Positions 1-5,851 of a DNA stretch of 5,851 nucleotides are shown here, piece after piece. Source of the DNA: Bacillota bacterium (GTDB lineage: Bacteria > Bacillota > Clostridia > Tissierellales > Peptoniphilaceae); assembly GCA_023394215.1 (NCBI GenBank), contig JAEXBH010000201.1, positions 1-5,851 on the forward strand, in the 5' to 3' direction. The notes beneath the pieces were generated by a model. It was not told where the DNA came from. It worked only from the letters and a program-made list of their open reading frames with translations, and ran no database searches. The translations under genes and the position numbers were made by a program. Positions within the stretch are counted from its first letter, which is position 1, and every line of letters starts with the position of its first letter.

Positions 1-2504
1 TTTGTACTTCCCGCAACCACTTTGTATTCATCAGCTTTTAATTCCTTACCGTTTAACATAAGTTTTGAAAATTTTTCAAAAGGTCCGTCAAAAACAAATG
101 TCAAACTTCCATCCTCAGATTTTTCAAAATCAAACTTTTCAGAAAGCTTAACTTTATCTGAAAGTATAGCCTTTATAAGGGCATATGTGTACTTATCTTC
201 TTCATTTTTAGGAACAACCGGTTTTTCTTCTTTAGGTTTACCTTCTTCAGGATCTTGAATTTTAGGATCCTGTCCGGGCTTTTTTTCATCAACAGGAGCT
301 TCCTTCCAGGATAAACCTTCAGGTTCTCCCTTTCCTCCAACTGCACTTAACTTTTTAGCTTTAAACTTAACAGTCTTTTCTATAGAATCTCCACCTGCGC
401 CCTTTCCACTAAGGATTACATTACCAAAGCCGTTTCCTCCGACTGCATTTATCTCATCTACATCTATTTCTCCGCTTCCGGCAATGCCTGAACCTCCCTT
501 AGCTTGAGAAGTTGCACTGTTACCGCCTTTTGCGTTTATTATAGCTTTTCCGCTTATCTTGCCGCCATTAAGCTTTATTCCGTGTCCACCCTGCAAAGCA
601 TAAGGTAAAAGAGGATCTCCACCGCCTATTGCTGTTAATATGCCGCCTTCTTCCAAGCTTACACTTCCATTTACCGTAAGGGCGACTTGACCAATCTTTG
701 AAGCATCTCCATATGAGCCTTTAATTACATTTTTACCCTTAAAACTCACATTTCCGTTTACCGTAACCACTGAAGCCGGATATGGATTTGTATAGTTTCC
801 GTCAGTTAAACTGTTCGCATTGGACTTTATTTCGGCATCTTCCAAAATACTACCGTCATTCAAAGTAAGCGAACTTACAAGACTTCCACTATTTTTCATA
901 GAAAAAGTTCCACCATTTACTTCAATCGGACCATACGATACCGAATCATCAAGAGTCAATTTAGCACCCTTTTCAACTACCAACTTAACACTGCTTAAAA
1001 TCTTCATATTTACAAATGTCAAATCGGCTCCTTCCGGAATAACTATAACGTCTGTTGCTGTAGACTTATTATTTCCTATTTGTCCATATAAACCTGACTC
1101 ATTTGAACCGTAAATTTTTTTCAAATGATTTGGAATAGTTGCTCCGCCACTTGTGTTTTGCATTTTCCAAGGAGCCATCATCCAGTATTGTAAATCCGGT
1201 TTAAGCTCAGCAAGTCTCTCTTTAAAAGAAACATTCAAATCAAATACATTAAAACTTACTGCATTACTTTCAGCTTCCCTACCGCCTTGACTTACAAGAG
1301 CTGATACAGAATACTGTCCCGGCTTACTCAACTTACCTGAAAGGGCAACAGTTCCTATAAGTTCAACTGCCCTTAATTCATTGGTATCTGGATTAAATTT
1401 GAAACTTAACTTCGTATCCGGATTTTTTACAGCAAAATCTTTATACTTTTGCCATTCTCCTTGACCCTCTTTAACAAGTATTTCCAAAGCCTTATTGCTT
1501 GAACTTATCCTACCCCCGCTGCTGGCTGAAGATACGGCATCAACACTCGAAATCTCTTGTCCCACAGCTAAATCAAGCAGCTTTCCGTCAAGCTTAACTT
1601 CTATTTTCTCATTTACCTTTAGAGTAATTTCCTTCTCAACTAAATCTTTAGCTACTCCATCTTCCTTGGTGCTCTCCAAGCTTGCCTTTATTGTATATGT
1701 AGTTGCTTGACTCGGACTTCCTGAAATCTTTATACCCTCATCTGTCCACTCAGCCTTCACACCCGCATCACTCGGACTTACTTCAACCTTTTTTGTAGCT
1801 TCTTCCTTTTTTGTTCCACCAAAAGTTACATTTACAAGATTTTCAAAGCTCTTACCCTTCACTCTCGGATCCAAAGTTTCTGTAGACAAGCCCATTGAAA
1901 GAGGCATAAATTCTGCTGTAGAAGCAGGCGTACCTATATTTTTAGGCTTTTCAGTTCCTATATATTCTGAGGTCCCGTTATCTTTGATTTCTCCGGTTAC
2001 AAATTTTACATTCTCAAATATTGCTTTACCGTTGTTTTCAAGAGTATTTGAAAAATCAACATTTTTAAATCTTACTGTTGCACCTTTTTCAATTACTACC
2101 TTGGCACCGCCTTCTTGCTTAAGTTTAAAGAAATTTATATTTTCAACTTCTATATTTGTTCCTTCTTTAAAAGTTATTATATTTTCAGCTATCCATCCAA
2201 TTTCTGCTCTTTCAATTTGATTAGTACCCCATTTTTTTTGACTACTATACAACTTAGTAAAATTAGGTGTAATATTTACATTACCTGCGTCAGAAACTCT
2301 TGTTGATATCTCTATTACTGTTTTCCCTTCCTTTGTAGCCGCATCAACTGCCTTGTTCAAGCTTCTATATTCTGATGAAGTATACTTATAAACCTTATCA
2401 GCATCCCCATCCGCTCTAACCGAAAAAGTAGGAAAAATCATTGCAAACAACAAAAGTCCCGTAAGTAAAATCCTACTCTTACCTCTTATTCCTTTTCTTA
2501 TCAT
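1..2504 (-). CDS. Large secreted surface protein with beta-solenoid-like and Ig-like regions, partial (C-terminus beyond left edge)
   Basis: I read this minus-strand frame codon by codon from the ATG at 2504 to the window edge: 834 codons, no stop. The ATG has AAAGGA seven bases upstream, and a stop lies in frame further upstream with no other ATG between. Residues 1-31 form a signal peptide: basic start (MIRKGIRGKSR), hydrophobic core, likely cleavage at VRA|DG. Residues about 35-190 and 470-600 show short alternating strands with Asn/Gly turns, as in right-handed beta-helices. Residues about 230-300 (core IKISGSPSQATTYTI) and 375-420 (LSGKLSKPGQYSVSA) look like putative Ig domains. Residues 615-732 are Gly-rich with a repeated hxAxGG motif. 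A Pro/Lys/Glu linker (735-771) follows, then at about 796-834 the start of an X2-like module (DGPFEKFSKLMLNGKEL). Such modules often precede a wall-anchoring tail; I infer that tail lies off the window. Ligand unknown. It could be an adhesin or a wall-associated stalk protein; no catalytic motif is visible. It has its own promoter and is not co-transcribed with the adhesin upstream. Confidence 0.93.
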   Translation of the reverse strand, partial: MIRKGIRGKSRILLTGLLLFAMIFPTFSVRADGDADKVYKYTSSEYRSLNKAVDAATKEGKTVIEISTRVSDAGNVNITPNFTKLYSSQKKWGTNQIERAEIGWIAENIITFKEGTNIEVENINFFKLKQEGGAKVVIEKGATVRFKNVDFSNTLENNGKAIFENVKFVTGEIKDNGTSEYIGTEKPKNIGTPASTAEFMPLSMGLSTETLDPRVKGKSFENLVNVTFGGTKKEEATKKVEVSPSDAGVKAEWTDEGIKISGSPSQATTYTIKASLESTKEDGVAKDLVEKEITLKVNEKIEVKLDGKLLDLAVGQEISSVDAVSSASSGGRISSSNKALEILVKEGQGEWQKYKDFAVKNPDTKLSFKFNPDTNELRAVELIGTVALSGKLSKPGQYSVSALVSQGGREAESNAVSFNVFDLNVSFKERLAELKPDLQYWMMAPWKMQNTSGGATIPNHLKKIYGSNESGLYGQIGNNKSTATDVIVIPEGADLTFVNMKILSSVKLVVEKGAKLTLDDSVSYGPIEVNGGTFSMKNSGSLVSSLTLNDGSILEDAEIKSNANSLTDGNYTNPYPASVVTVNGNVSFKGKNVIKGSYGDASKIGQVALTVNGSVSLEEGGILTAIGGGDPLLPYALQGGHGIKLNGGKISGKAIINAKGGNSATSQAKGGSGIAGSGEIDVDEINAVGGNGFGNVILSGKGAGGDSIEKTVKFKAKKLSAVGGKGEPEGLSWKEAPVDEKKPGQDPKIQDPEEGKPKEEKPVVPKNEEDKYTYALIKAILSDKVKLSEKFDFEKSEDGSLTFVFDGPFEKFSKLMLNGKELKADEYKVVAGST

Positions 2505-2511
2505 CCTTAAA

Positions 2512-2517
2512 TCCTTT
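2512..2517 (-). promoter_or_regulatory. Ribosome binding site of the left surface-protein gene
   Basis: AAAGGA on the minus strand lies seven bases before the ATG at 2504. A second AAGG directly abuts the ATG and is too close to work. The spacing supports the chosen start. Confidence 0.75.
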
Positions 2518-2584
2518 CTTAATAAGAATATTTTGTATGCTAAGCAATAAAATAATTAATTAGTCATAACTAACATACATAATT

Positions 2585-2613
2585 AGTATAAGCTAACCAT
2601 TTTCATTTGTCAA
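2585..2613 (-). promoter_or_regulatory. Sigma-A promoter of the left surface-protein gene
   Basis: On the minus strand a perfect -35 box TTGACA (2608-2613) is followed by exactly 17 bases and the -10 box TATACT (2585-2590), which matches the consensus at five of six positions. Transcription should begin near 2578, giving a leader of about 74 bases before the ATG at 2504. The leader contains the short dyad TTAGT-CATA-ACTAA (2560-2573) and a TGTATG/CATACA pair (2534-2539 and 2574-2579). These are too weak to call a regulatory RNA. The promoter lies downstream of a terminator, so the gene is an independent unit. Confidence 0.85.
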
Positions 2614-2714
2614 TAATTATATAACGAAGTATAAATCATAACCTCCCGCTCAACCGATAATTTACTATGCTCCATACTTCTTTCATCTATAGTCTTGTCT
2701 AAAGCGTTAATCAT
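2610..2714 (-). CDS. Possible 34-residue small ORF, unrecognised
   Basis: Minus-strand ATG at 2714, TGA at 2610-2612, with CAGGG seven bases before the ATG as a possible ribosome site. The peptide begins MINALDKTIDERSMEHSK and ends VMIYTSLYNY. It is mostly polar with a charged middle and has no signal peptide or membrane segment. I do not recognise it. It sits between the adhesin's terminator and the promoter of the left gene, and its stop codon overlaps the -35 box of that promoter. No convincing promoter precedes it. It could be a chance ORF, the tail of a decayed gene, or a real small protein. I favour chance or remnant. Confidence 0.2.
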   Translation of the reverse strand: MINALDKTIDERSMEHSKLSVEREVMIYTSLYNY

Positions 2715-2806
2715 AATTAAGCCCTGAAAATGTTGTTACACCATATTTCCGATCCGTTTTCTATTTCTCAAAATAATATCTTACTTTCTCTTATCCTTTA
2801 GTTTTT

Positions 2807-2848
2807 AATAAAAAAGAAGGACTTCTACACTTTGGTGTAAATAGTCCT
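2807..2848 (-). terminator. Rho-independent terminator downstream of the adhesin gene
   Basis: On the minus strand the outer arms AGGACT and AGTCCT (plus positions 2843-2848 and 2818-2823) and inner arms TACAC/GTGTA (2835-2839 and 2826-2830) form a stem with a small internal loop. TCTTTTTTATT follows directly. It lies about 119 bases after the adhesin stop codon and before the promoter of the next gene. The T-tract is on the minus-strand side only, so this ends leftward transcription. Confidence 0.72.
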
Positions 2849-2853
2849 CCGAT

Positions 2854-2881
2854 TACAACAATGAAAATCTTCCTTGTTGTA
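2854..2881 (-). repeat. Hairpin in the adhesin 3' untranslated region
   Basis: TACAACAA (2854-2861) pairs with TTGTTGTA (2874-2881). After one mismatch, GAA (2863-2865) pairs with TTC (2870-2872), giving an 11-pair interrupted stem around a four-base loop. It has no T-tract of its own. It lies just upstream of the terminator in transcription order and could protect the 3' end or assist termination. Confidence 0.5.
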
Positions 2882-2912
2882 TGCTCTTTATTCAATTTTT
2901 GCTTTTGATTAC

Positions 2913-2942
2913 TTAAAAGTATTTACTATTTTTTACTTTTAA
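2913..2942 (-). repeat. AT-rich inverted repeat just after the adhesin stop codon
   Basis: TTAAAAGTA (2913-2921) and TACTTTTAA (2934-2942) are perfect nine-base inverted repeats separated by 12 bases, starting about 25 bases past the adhesin stop. With only two G-C pairs the RNA stem would be weak. In AT-rich sequence such a dyad may arise by chance. Confidence 0.35.
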
Positions 2943-2966
2943 AATCTCCCATTCCATACTACAAAT

Positions 2967-5162
2967 TTATATAGCTTCTTCTCTCCTCTTCAATCCAAGA
3001 ATTACAAGAAGTGTCCCTGACAACAATAGAAGTCCGGCATATACTCCTACATTGGATGAATCACCTGTTTTCGGTAGTTTAGGAGTATCCTTAGTATTAG
3101 TTATAATATATCCATCCCTTGCATTACCTGTTATTGTCGTTGTATAACCATTTACCCTTTCTTCATCAATAGTATAGGTGATTTCTTTACCATCCCTGTA
3201 TTGAGCAAGGTCTTTGAAAATGTATTGCCAGTTGTTATCTTTGGATAGTTTCTGACTGTCTATCTTCTTACCATCGGCATAAAGATTAACCATGATACTG
3301 TCTATCGGAGTTCCGACCCATTTCTTTGTGACAGGAACGGATACTTTACCTGTAATGGTATTAATAACGGTAAAGCCATCTTTAGCTGTACCTGAGATAC
3401 CTGTTGTGTATCCGTCAATTTTGATTTCCTCAATAGTATAGACAATCTCATGACCGTCATTCTCATCATATTTTGGAAGATCTTTGAAGATATGCTTCCA
3501 ATCCGTAGCAGCAGTTAGGGTAGCTGTTTCTTTTTCTTTGTTGTCCGCAAAAAGTTTTACTTCTACCTTGTCTGTCGGTTTACCTACCCACTGTTTCATC
3601 ACCGGTACAGATACCTTTTCGGTATTTGTATTCTTTACAGTAAATCCTGTGGTCATATCTCCTGTGATTTCAGACTTATAATTTTCAATAGCATCTTCCT
3701 TGATAGTGTATTTGATTTCTGTACCGTCTGCTTTGAATTTACGCAGATTGTCAAATGTAACTCTCCAACCATTCAAAGCATTTAGTGTAGCACTTTCTCC
3801 GGTATCTGCATCGTCTGCATAAAGATGAACAGTAACAAAGTCCTTTACAGGTCCTATCCATTTCTTTTCTATGGATATAGAAGTTACGACAGGTTTATTC
3901 TTAACTGTTTTTAGTACTGTTTTATCCGTACCGAAATCAGCCGGAGTAACAGGTATTTCAGTTGCGTCAAGGATATATCCTTTAGGTGCTTCTATTTCTT
4001 TAAGCGTGTAATTATCTTTTAATAATCCACCAAGACTACCATTTCCCACTTCGTCTGTAATAATTTCTCCAACTTTTGCCTTTGTAGAATTTCTAATTAC
4101 TTCAAATTTTGCTCCTGATAAATTGGTGCCGTCTTCACTTTCCTTATGAATCTTTATAGTGTAGTTATATCCATTTGCTTCGCCACCGGATTGTTGATAA
4201 AGAGCCATCGTCAATGTATTTAATAATTGTTGACTGTTCGTTTCTCCAACAATTCTATTTTTAATTACTTCCTGATTTACAGGCGTATATCCCAGTTTTA
4301 CATCATACTTGATGATGTAACCTTCGCCTTGAATATTATCAAACTGAACGGTAAAGCTATTTCCATTATAAGTAAGAGGAAACTGATTGGTTACATCGGT
4401 CTCATTTTCCAGAATATAGTATCCTCCACCATCAGGAAGCTTCCATTTGCCTTTTTTTATCTCAACACTTTCCTTAATGTAAGAAACAGATTCAGACTCA
4501 AGCGTATCTGTCACTTTAATGTACGGGAAAATACCGCCTTTTGCATTTACACGAATCCTACAATGCACAATAGTAGGATCATCCTTATCAAAATAACTCC
4601 ACTTTCCAAGTGCTTCATCCGGATTGTCACCGATTATCCCTGTATAATCGAAATCCAAATTAAAGATTGTAGAATTGCCCATATCAACAGCAAGATGTAA
4701 TGTCTGAGCCTGTTTTACAACTTTGTTATCAACAATTACCGTAACATGAAGTGAACCACTTACATCGGAATGTTCTTCCGAATATTTTGTATAAGTTAAA
4801 GTTATTGTTTTAGTATCAGGGTCTACTACCGCATTAGCTATGACCTCTCCACCCGTATTTTTAATCGGAAAGGTTTCACCTTTATAAACTGCAAGCTCAT
4901 TTGGAATTTGAATAACAGTTCTATCGCCTTCCTTTACCGTATTGTTAGGCAGCGAAAAATCAGCTACCAACTGCATTTGTTGTGATTCACCAATGGTTTG
5001 AATAGGTGTTGTCAAATCTGCTTTTGTCAGTTTAATGCTTTTGATGACATTATTATGTAGGTTTCCTTCTGCAAAAACAGTAGTAGATGGTGTAAATACT
5101 TGAAACAATAAAGCAACCATCATTGTCACAACCATAAATTTGCTTTTTAATCTTATCTTCAA
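2967..5162 (-). CDS. Sortase-anchored Cna-type adhesin with CnaB repeats (LPKTG)
   Basis: This complete 731-residue wall-anchored protein would project from the cell surface and probably binds host matrix. Residues 1-31 are a signal peptide with likely cleavage at VFA|EG. Residues about 36-320 resemble the two-domain adhesive head of Cna-type collagen adhesins (for example KVTDTLESESVSYIKESVEI, about 216-235). Residues 332-425 are a SpaA-type domain with K340, E389 in LKEIEAPKGY, and N422 placed as the residues of an internal isopeptide bond. Three CnaB repeats follow at about 427-514, 515-603 and 605-693. Each opens with KKW or KQW, carries YTI(K/E/D)E in the middle and closes with FTVKNT, FTVINT or YIITNT. 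LPKTG (696-700), a membrane segment and the tail KRREEAI complete the sortase signal. No pilin motif (VYPK type) is visible, so a single-chain adhesin is likelier than a major pilin. The start is TTG, supported by AAGGGGG eight bases upstream; the first internal ATG (residue 10) would remove the basic end of the signal peptide. Family is firm; collagen as ligand is only an inference. Confidence 0.96.
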   Translation of the reverse strand: MKIRLKSKFMVVTMMVALLFQVFTPSTTVFAEGNLHNNVIKSIKLTKADLTTPIQTIGESQQMQLVADFSLPNNTVKEGDRTVIQIPNELAVYKGETFPIKNTGGEVIANAVVDPDTKTITLTYTKYSEEHSDVSGSLHVTVIVDNKVVKQAQTLHLAVDMGNSTIFNLDFDYTGIIGDNPDEALGKWSYFDKDDPTIVHCRIRVNAKGGIFPYIKVTDTLESESVSYIKESVEIKKGKWKLPDGGGYYILENETDVTNQFPLTYNGNSFTVQFDNIQGEGYIIKYDVKLGYTPVNQEVIKNRIVGETNSQQLLNTLTMALYQQSGGEANGYNYTIKIHKESEDGTNLSGAKFEVIRNSTKAKVGEIITDEVGNGSLGGLLKDNYTLKEIEAPKGYILDATEIPVTPADFGTDKTVLKTVKNKPVVTSISIEKKWIGPVKDFVTVHLYADDADTGESATLNALNGWRVTFDNLRKFKADGTEIKYTIKEDAIENYKSEITGDMTTGFTVKNTNTEKVSVPVMKQWVGKPTDKVEVKLFADNKEKETATLTAATDWKHIFKDLPKYDENDGHEIVYTIEEIKIDGYTTGISGTAKDGFTVINTITGKVSVPVTKKWVGTPIDSIMVNLYADGKKIDSQKLSKDNNWQYIFKDLAQYRDGKEITYTIDEERVNGYTTTITGNARDGYIITNTKDTPKLPKTGDSSNVGVYAGLLLLSGTLLVILGLKRREEAI

Positions 5163-5170
5163 TTTTGTTT

Positions 5171-5177
5171 CCCCCTT
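5171..5177 (-). promoter_or_regulatory. Strong Shine-Dalgarno that decides the adhesin's TTG start
   Basis: AAGGGGG on the minus strand lies eight bases before the TTG at 5162. The signal peptide needs the basic residues MKIRLKSK encoded right after this TTG. An in-frame TAA lies upstream with no ATG between. Together these fix the start as TTG. Confidence 0.8.
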
Positions 5178-5242
5178 ATTTATATTTTAGAATATTCATA
5201 TACCTTTACTTTGGAATCTGCTCATATAAAATTCCCTACTAA

Positions 5243-5293
5243 ACTTTATGATTGTTCGGAACATAAAGTAGACTTTACATGCCACTTTATGTT
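5243..5293. repeat. Cluster of CATAAAGT-like sites upstream of the adhesin
   Basis: Three exact copies of CATAAAGT lie in 50 bases: two on the minus strand (5243-5250 and 5284-5291) and one on the plus strand (5262-5269). A 6/8 match, TGTAAAGT, is at 5272-5279 on the minus strand. Paired copies form two overlapping dyads: 5243-5269 with eight-base arms, and 5260-5293 with ten-base arms AACATAAAGT/ACTTTATGTT around a 14-base centre. This could be an operator, a recombinase binding site or part of an insertion-element end. The sequence does not decide among these. Confidence 0.6.
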
Positions 5294-5402
5294 ACAATTG
5301 CTACAGTGGAATTTCTGTGATTACATTGGGGTTTTTAAGCTTATTCGAGCTTTTTGTTGTTCTACCGATTATCTATATTTTCGGTGTAAACAAAAGTCTA
5401 CA
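5268..5402. mobile_element. Possible insertion-element remnant with TGTAGAC-type ends
   Basis: Read on the minus strand, the segment opens with TGTAGACTTT (5402-5393) and closes with AAAGTCTAC (5276-5268), a nine-base inverted match. From memory, TG-starting ends with nearby repeated motifs recall IS21-family termini, but I cannot confirm this. No transposase frame is inside and no flanking target duplication is visible. If real, it is a deleted or miniature element of 135 bases. Chance similarity in AT-rich DNA is possible. Confidence 0.22.
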
Positions 5403-5479
5403 TTTATTACCACCTTATGAATAGTAAATGCTTGAAAAAATCTTGTACTTATCATTTTTCTGTCATTTGTAATTTTTTA

Positions 5480-5851
5480 TTACTTATAATCTTTTTCCTT
5501 TAACCATTTTGCCATTAAGGTGTGACTGATTCCCAAAATTTTTGCTCCCTGCCTTATACTAATTTCTTTATTTTTCCATCTATCTGCCAATTCATGAAAT
5601 TCCTTTGGTATTTCTTTTTTATTTCTGCCGAATTTTACCCCTCGCTTTTTTGCTTCCTTTATCCCTTCCATCTGTCGTTGGTAAGTGTTTTCTCTTTCTA
5701 TTTGTGCCACATAAGACAGTATTTGTAGAACTATATCGGCTATGAATTTCCCCGTTAAATCACAGGTCTTTGCTCTGGTATCAAGAAGAGGAAAGTCCAA
5801 TACAATAATTTCCACATTTTTTTCCTTAGTGATTAGATTCCATTCTTGAAT
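5480..5851 (-). CDS. Serine recombinase, resolvase/invertase family, partial (N-terminus beyond right edge)
   Basis: The frame is open from the window edge at 5851 to TAA at 5480-5482, giving 123 residues. A GTG at 5815 is in frame but internal: the 12 codons above it continue the conserved fold (EWNLITKEKNVEIIVLDFP), so the true start lies off the window. The visible part matches the second half of the catalytic domain and the long dimer helix: IIVLDFPLLDTR, TGKFIADIVLQILSYVAQIE, then EGIKEAKKRGVKFGR, the usual end of the core. The C-terminal 40 residues form a helix-turn-helix (ISIRQGAKILGISHTLMAKW) that binds DNA. The catalytic serine and the arginine cluster are not in view, so activity cannot be judged. 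Family length is usually near 190-200 residues, which suggests about 70 are missing. It lies upstream of the adhesin in the same direction, 317 bases away. It may resolve plasmid or transposon cointegrates or invert a segment; the sequence does not say which. Confidence 0.94.
   Translation of the reverse strand: MQEWNLITKEKNVEIIVLDFPLLDTRAKTCDLTGKFIADIVLQILSYVAQIERENTYQRQMEGIKEAKKRGVKFGRNKKEIPKEFHELADRWKNKEISIRQGAKILGISHTLMAKWLKEKDYK

Larger units (their letters stand above)
5163..5479. other. Spacer between recombinase and adhesin, rich in short inverted repeats, no gene
   Basis: No convincing coding region lies here on either strand. The minus strand holds an orphan ribosome-site-like AAGGTGG (5410-5416) before ATG-TAG (5398-5403), an inverted pair GTAGACTTT/AAAGTCTAC (5268-5276 and 5393-5401), a small ACCGA/TCGGT dyad (5364-5368 and 5381-5385), and a cluster of CATAAAGT-like sites (5243-5293). 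The adhesin promoter must lie here or further upstream, but no -35/-10 pair is good enough to call. No clear terminator follows the recombinase. Confidence 0.6.

Noticed and set aside
820..1113. Plus-strand open frame of 97 codons, with others at 22-258, 1495-1710, 1984-2220 and 2115-2306
   Set aside because: All are antisense to the continuous 834-codon surface-protein frame, which has a signal peptide, ribosome site and promoter.
2617..2634. ATACTTCGTTATATAA resembling a lox-type arm
   Set aside because: It matches the loxP arm only loosely, has no paired second arm, and nearby AT-rich promoter sequence explains it.
4227..4700. Plus-strand open frame of 157 codons
   Set aside because: It lies wholly antisense to the well-supported adhesin, has no domain logic, and reads as the complement of conserved beta-strand codons.
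5337..5352. AAGCT/AGCTT dyad followed by T's on the plus strand, terminator-like
   Set aside because: The stem is only five pairs and no plus-strand gene ends there.
5364..5398. TTGTTT and GATAAT on the minus strand as an adhesin promoter
   Set aside because: Spacing is only 14 bases and the -35 match is weak; not supportable as a promoter.
5211..5420. Plus-strand open frame of 69 codons in the spacer
   Set aside because: It starts at TTG with no ribosome site, has an odd Cys/Phe-rich composition, and covers the inverted repeats. It is most likely chance.
5522..5728. Plus-strand open frame of 68 codons
   Set aside because: It is antisense to the recombinase, whose motifs are unmistakable.
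5480..5815. GTG at 5815 as the real start of the recombinase
   Set aside because: The frame stays open to the window edge and the upstream codons continue the conserved fold, so the gene is truncated by the window and does not start here.

Overview
The window looks like an accessory, cell-surface region of a low-GC Gram-positive anaerobe. Firmicutes is clear from the sortase-anchored Cna-type adhesin, the AAGG-type ribosome sites, the consensus sigma-A promoter and the AT-rich spacers. Clostridia or Peptoniphilaceae-like anaerobes are my best guess from the style of the proteins, but the sequence alone does not fix the genus. All three real genes lie on the minus strand, so the window reads right to left.

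Right edge (5480-5851): the C-terminal 123 codons of a small serine recombinase (resolvase/invertase family). Its N-terminal catalytic part lies beyond the window. Next comes a 317-base spacer (5163-5479). It holds an orphan ribosome site followed by ATG-TAG, a pair of TGTAGAC-type inverted ends that may mark an insertion-element remnant, and a tight cluster of CATAAAGT-like sites. Then comes a complete 731-residue adhesin (2967-5162): signal peptide, Cna-like adhesive head, one SpaA-type domain, three CnaB repeats, LPKTG anchor. It starts at TTG behind a strong Shine-Dalgarno sequence.

The 462-base spacer 2505-2966 carries, in transcription order, two hairpins, a hairpin with T-tract (terminator), a doubtful 34-codon ORF, and an excellent sigma-A promoter with 17-base spacing. 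That promoter drives the left gene (1-2504), a very large secreted surface protein. It is read here for 834 open codons and runs off the left edge. It has a signal peptide, two related beta-solenoid-like segments, two Ig-like stretches, a Gly-rich region with a recurring hxAxGG motif, a Pro/Lys/Glu linker and the beginning of an X2-like Ig module.

Together this reads as two independently transcribed surface proteins beside a site-specific recombinase, a common arrangement for cargo of mobile elements or for variable surface loci. No recombination site can be proven. I do not see a clearly new system. The leads most worth checking are the left gene's modular architecture and the repeat-rich spacer in front of the adhesin.
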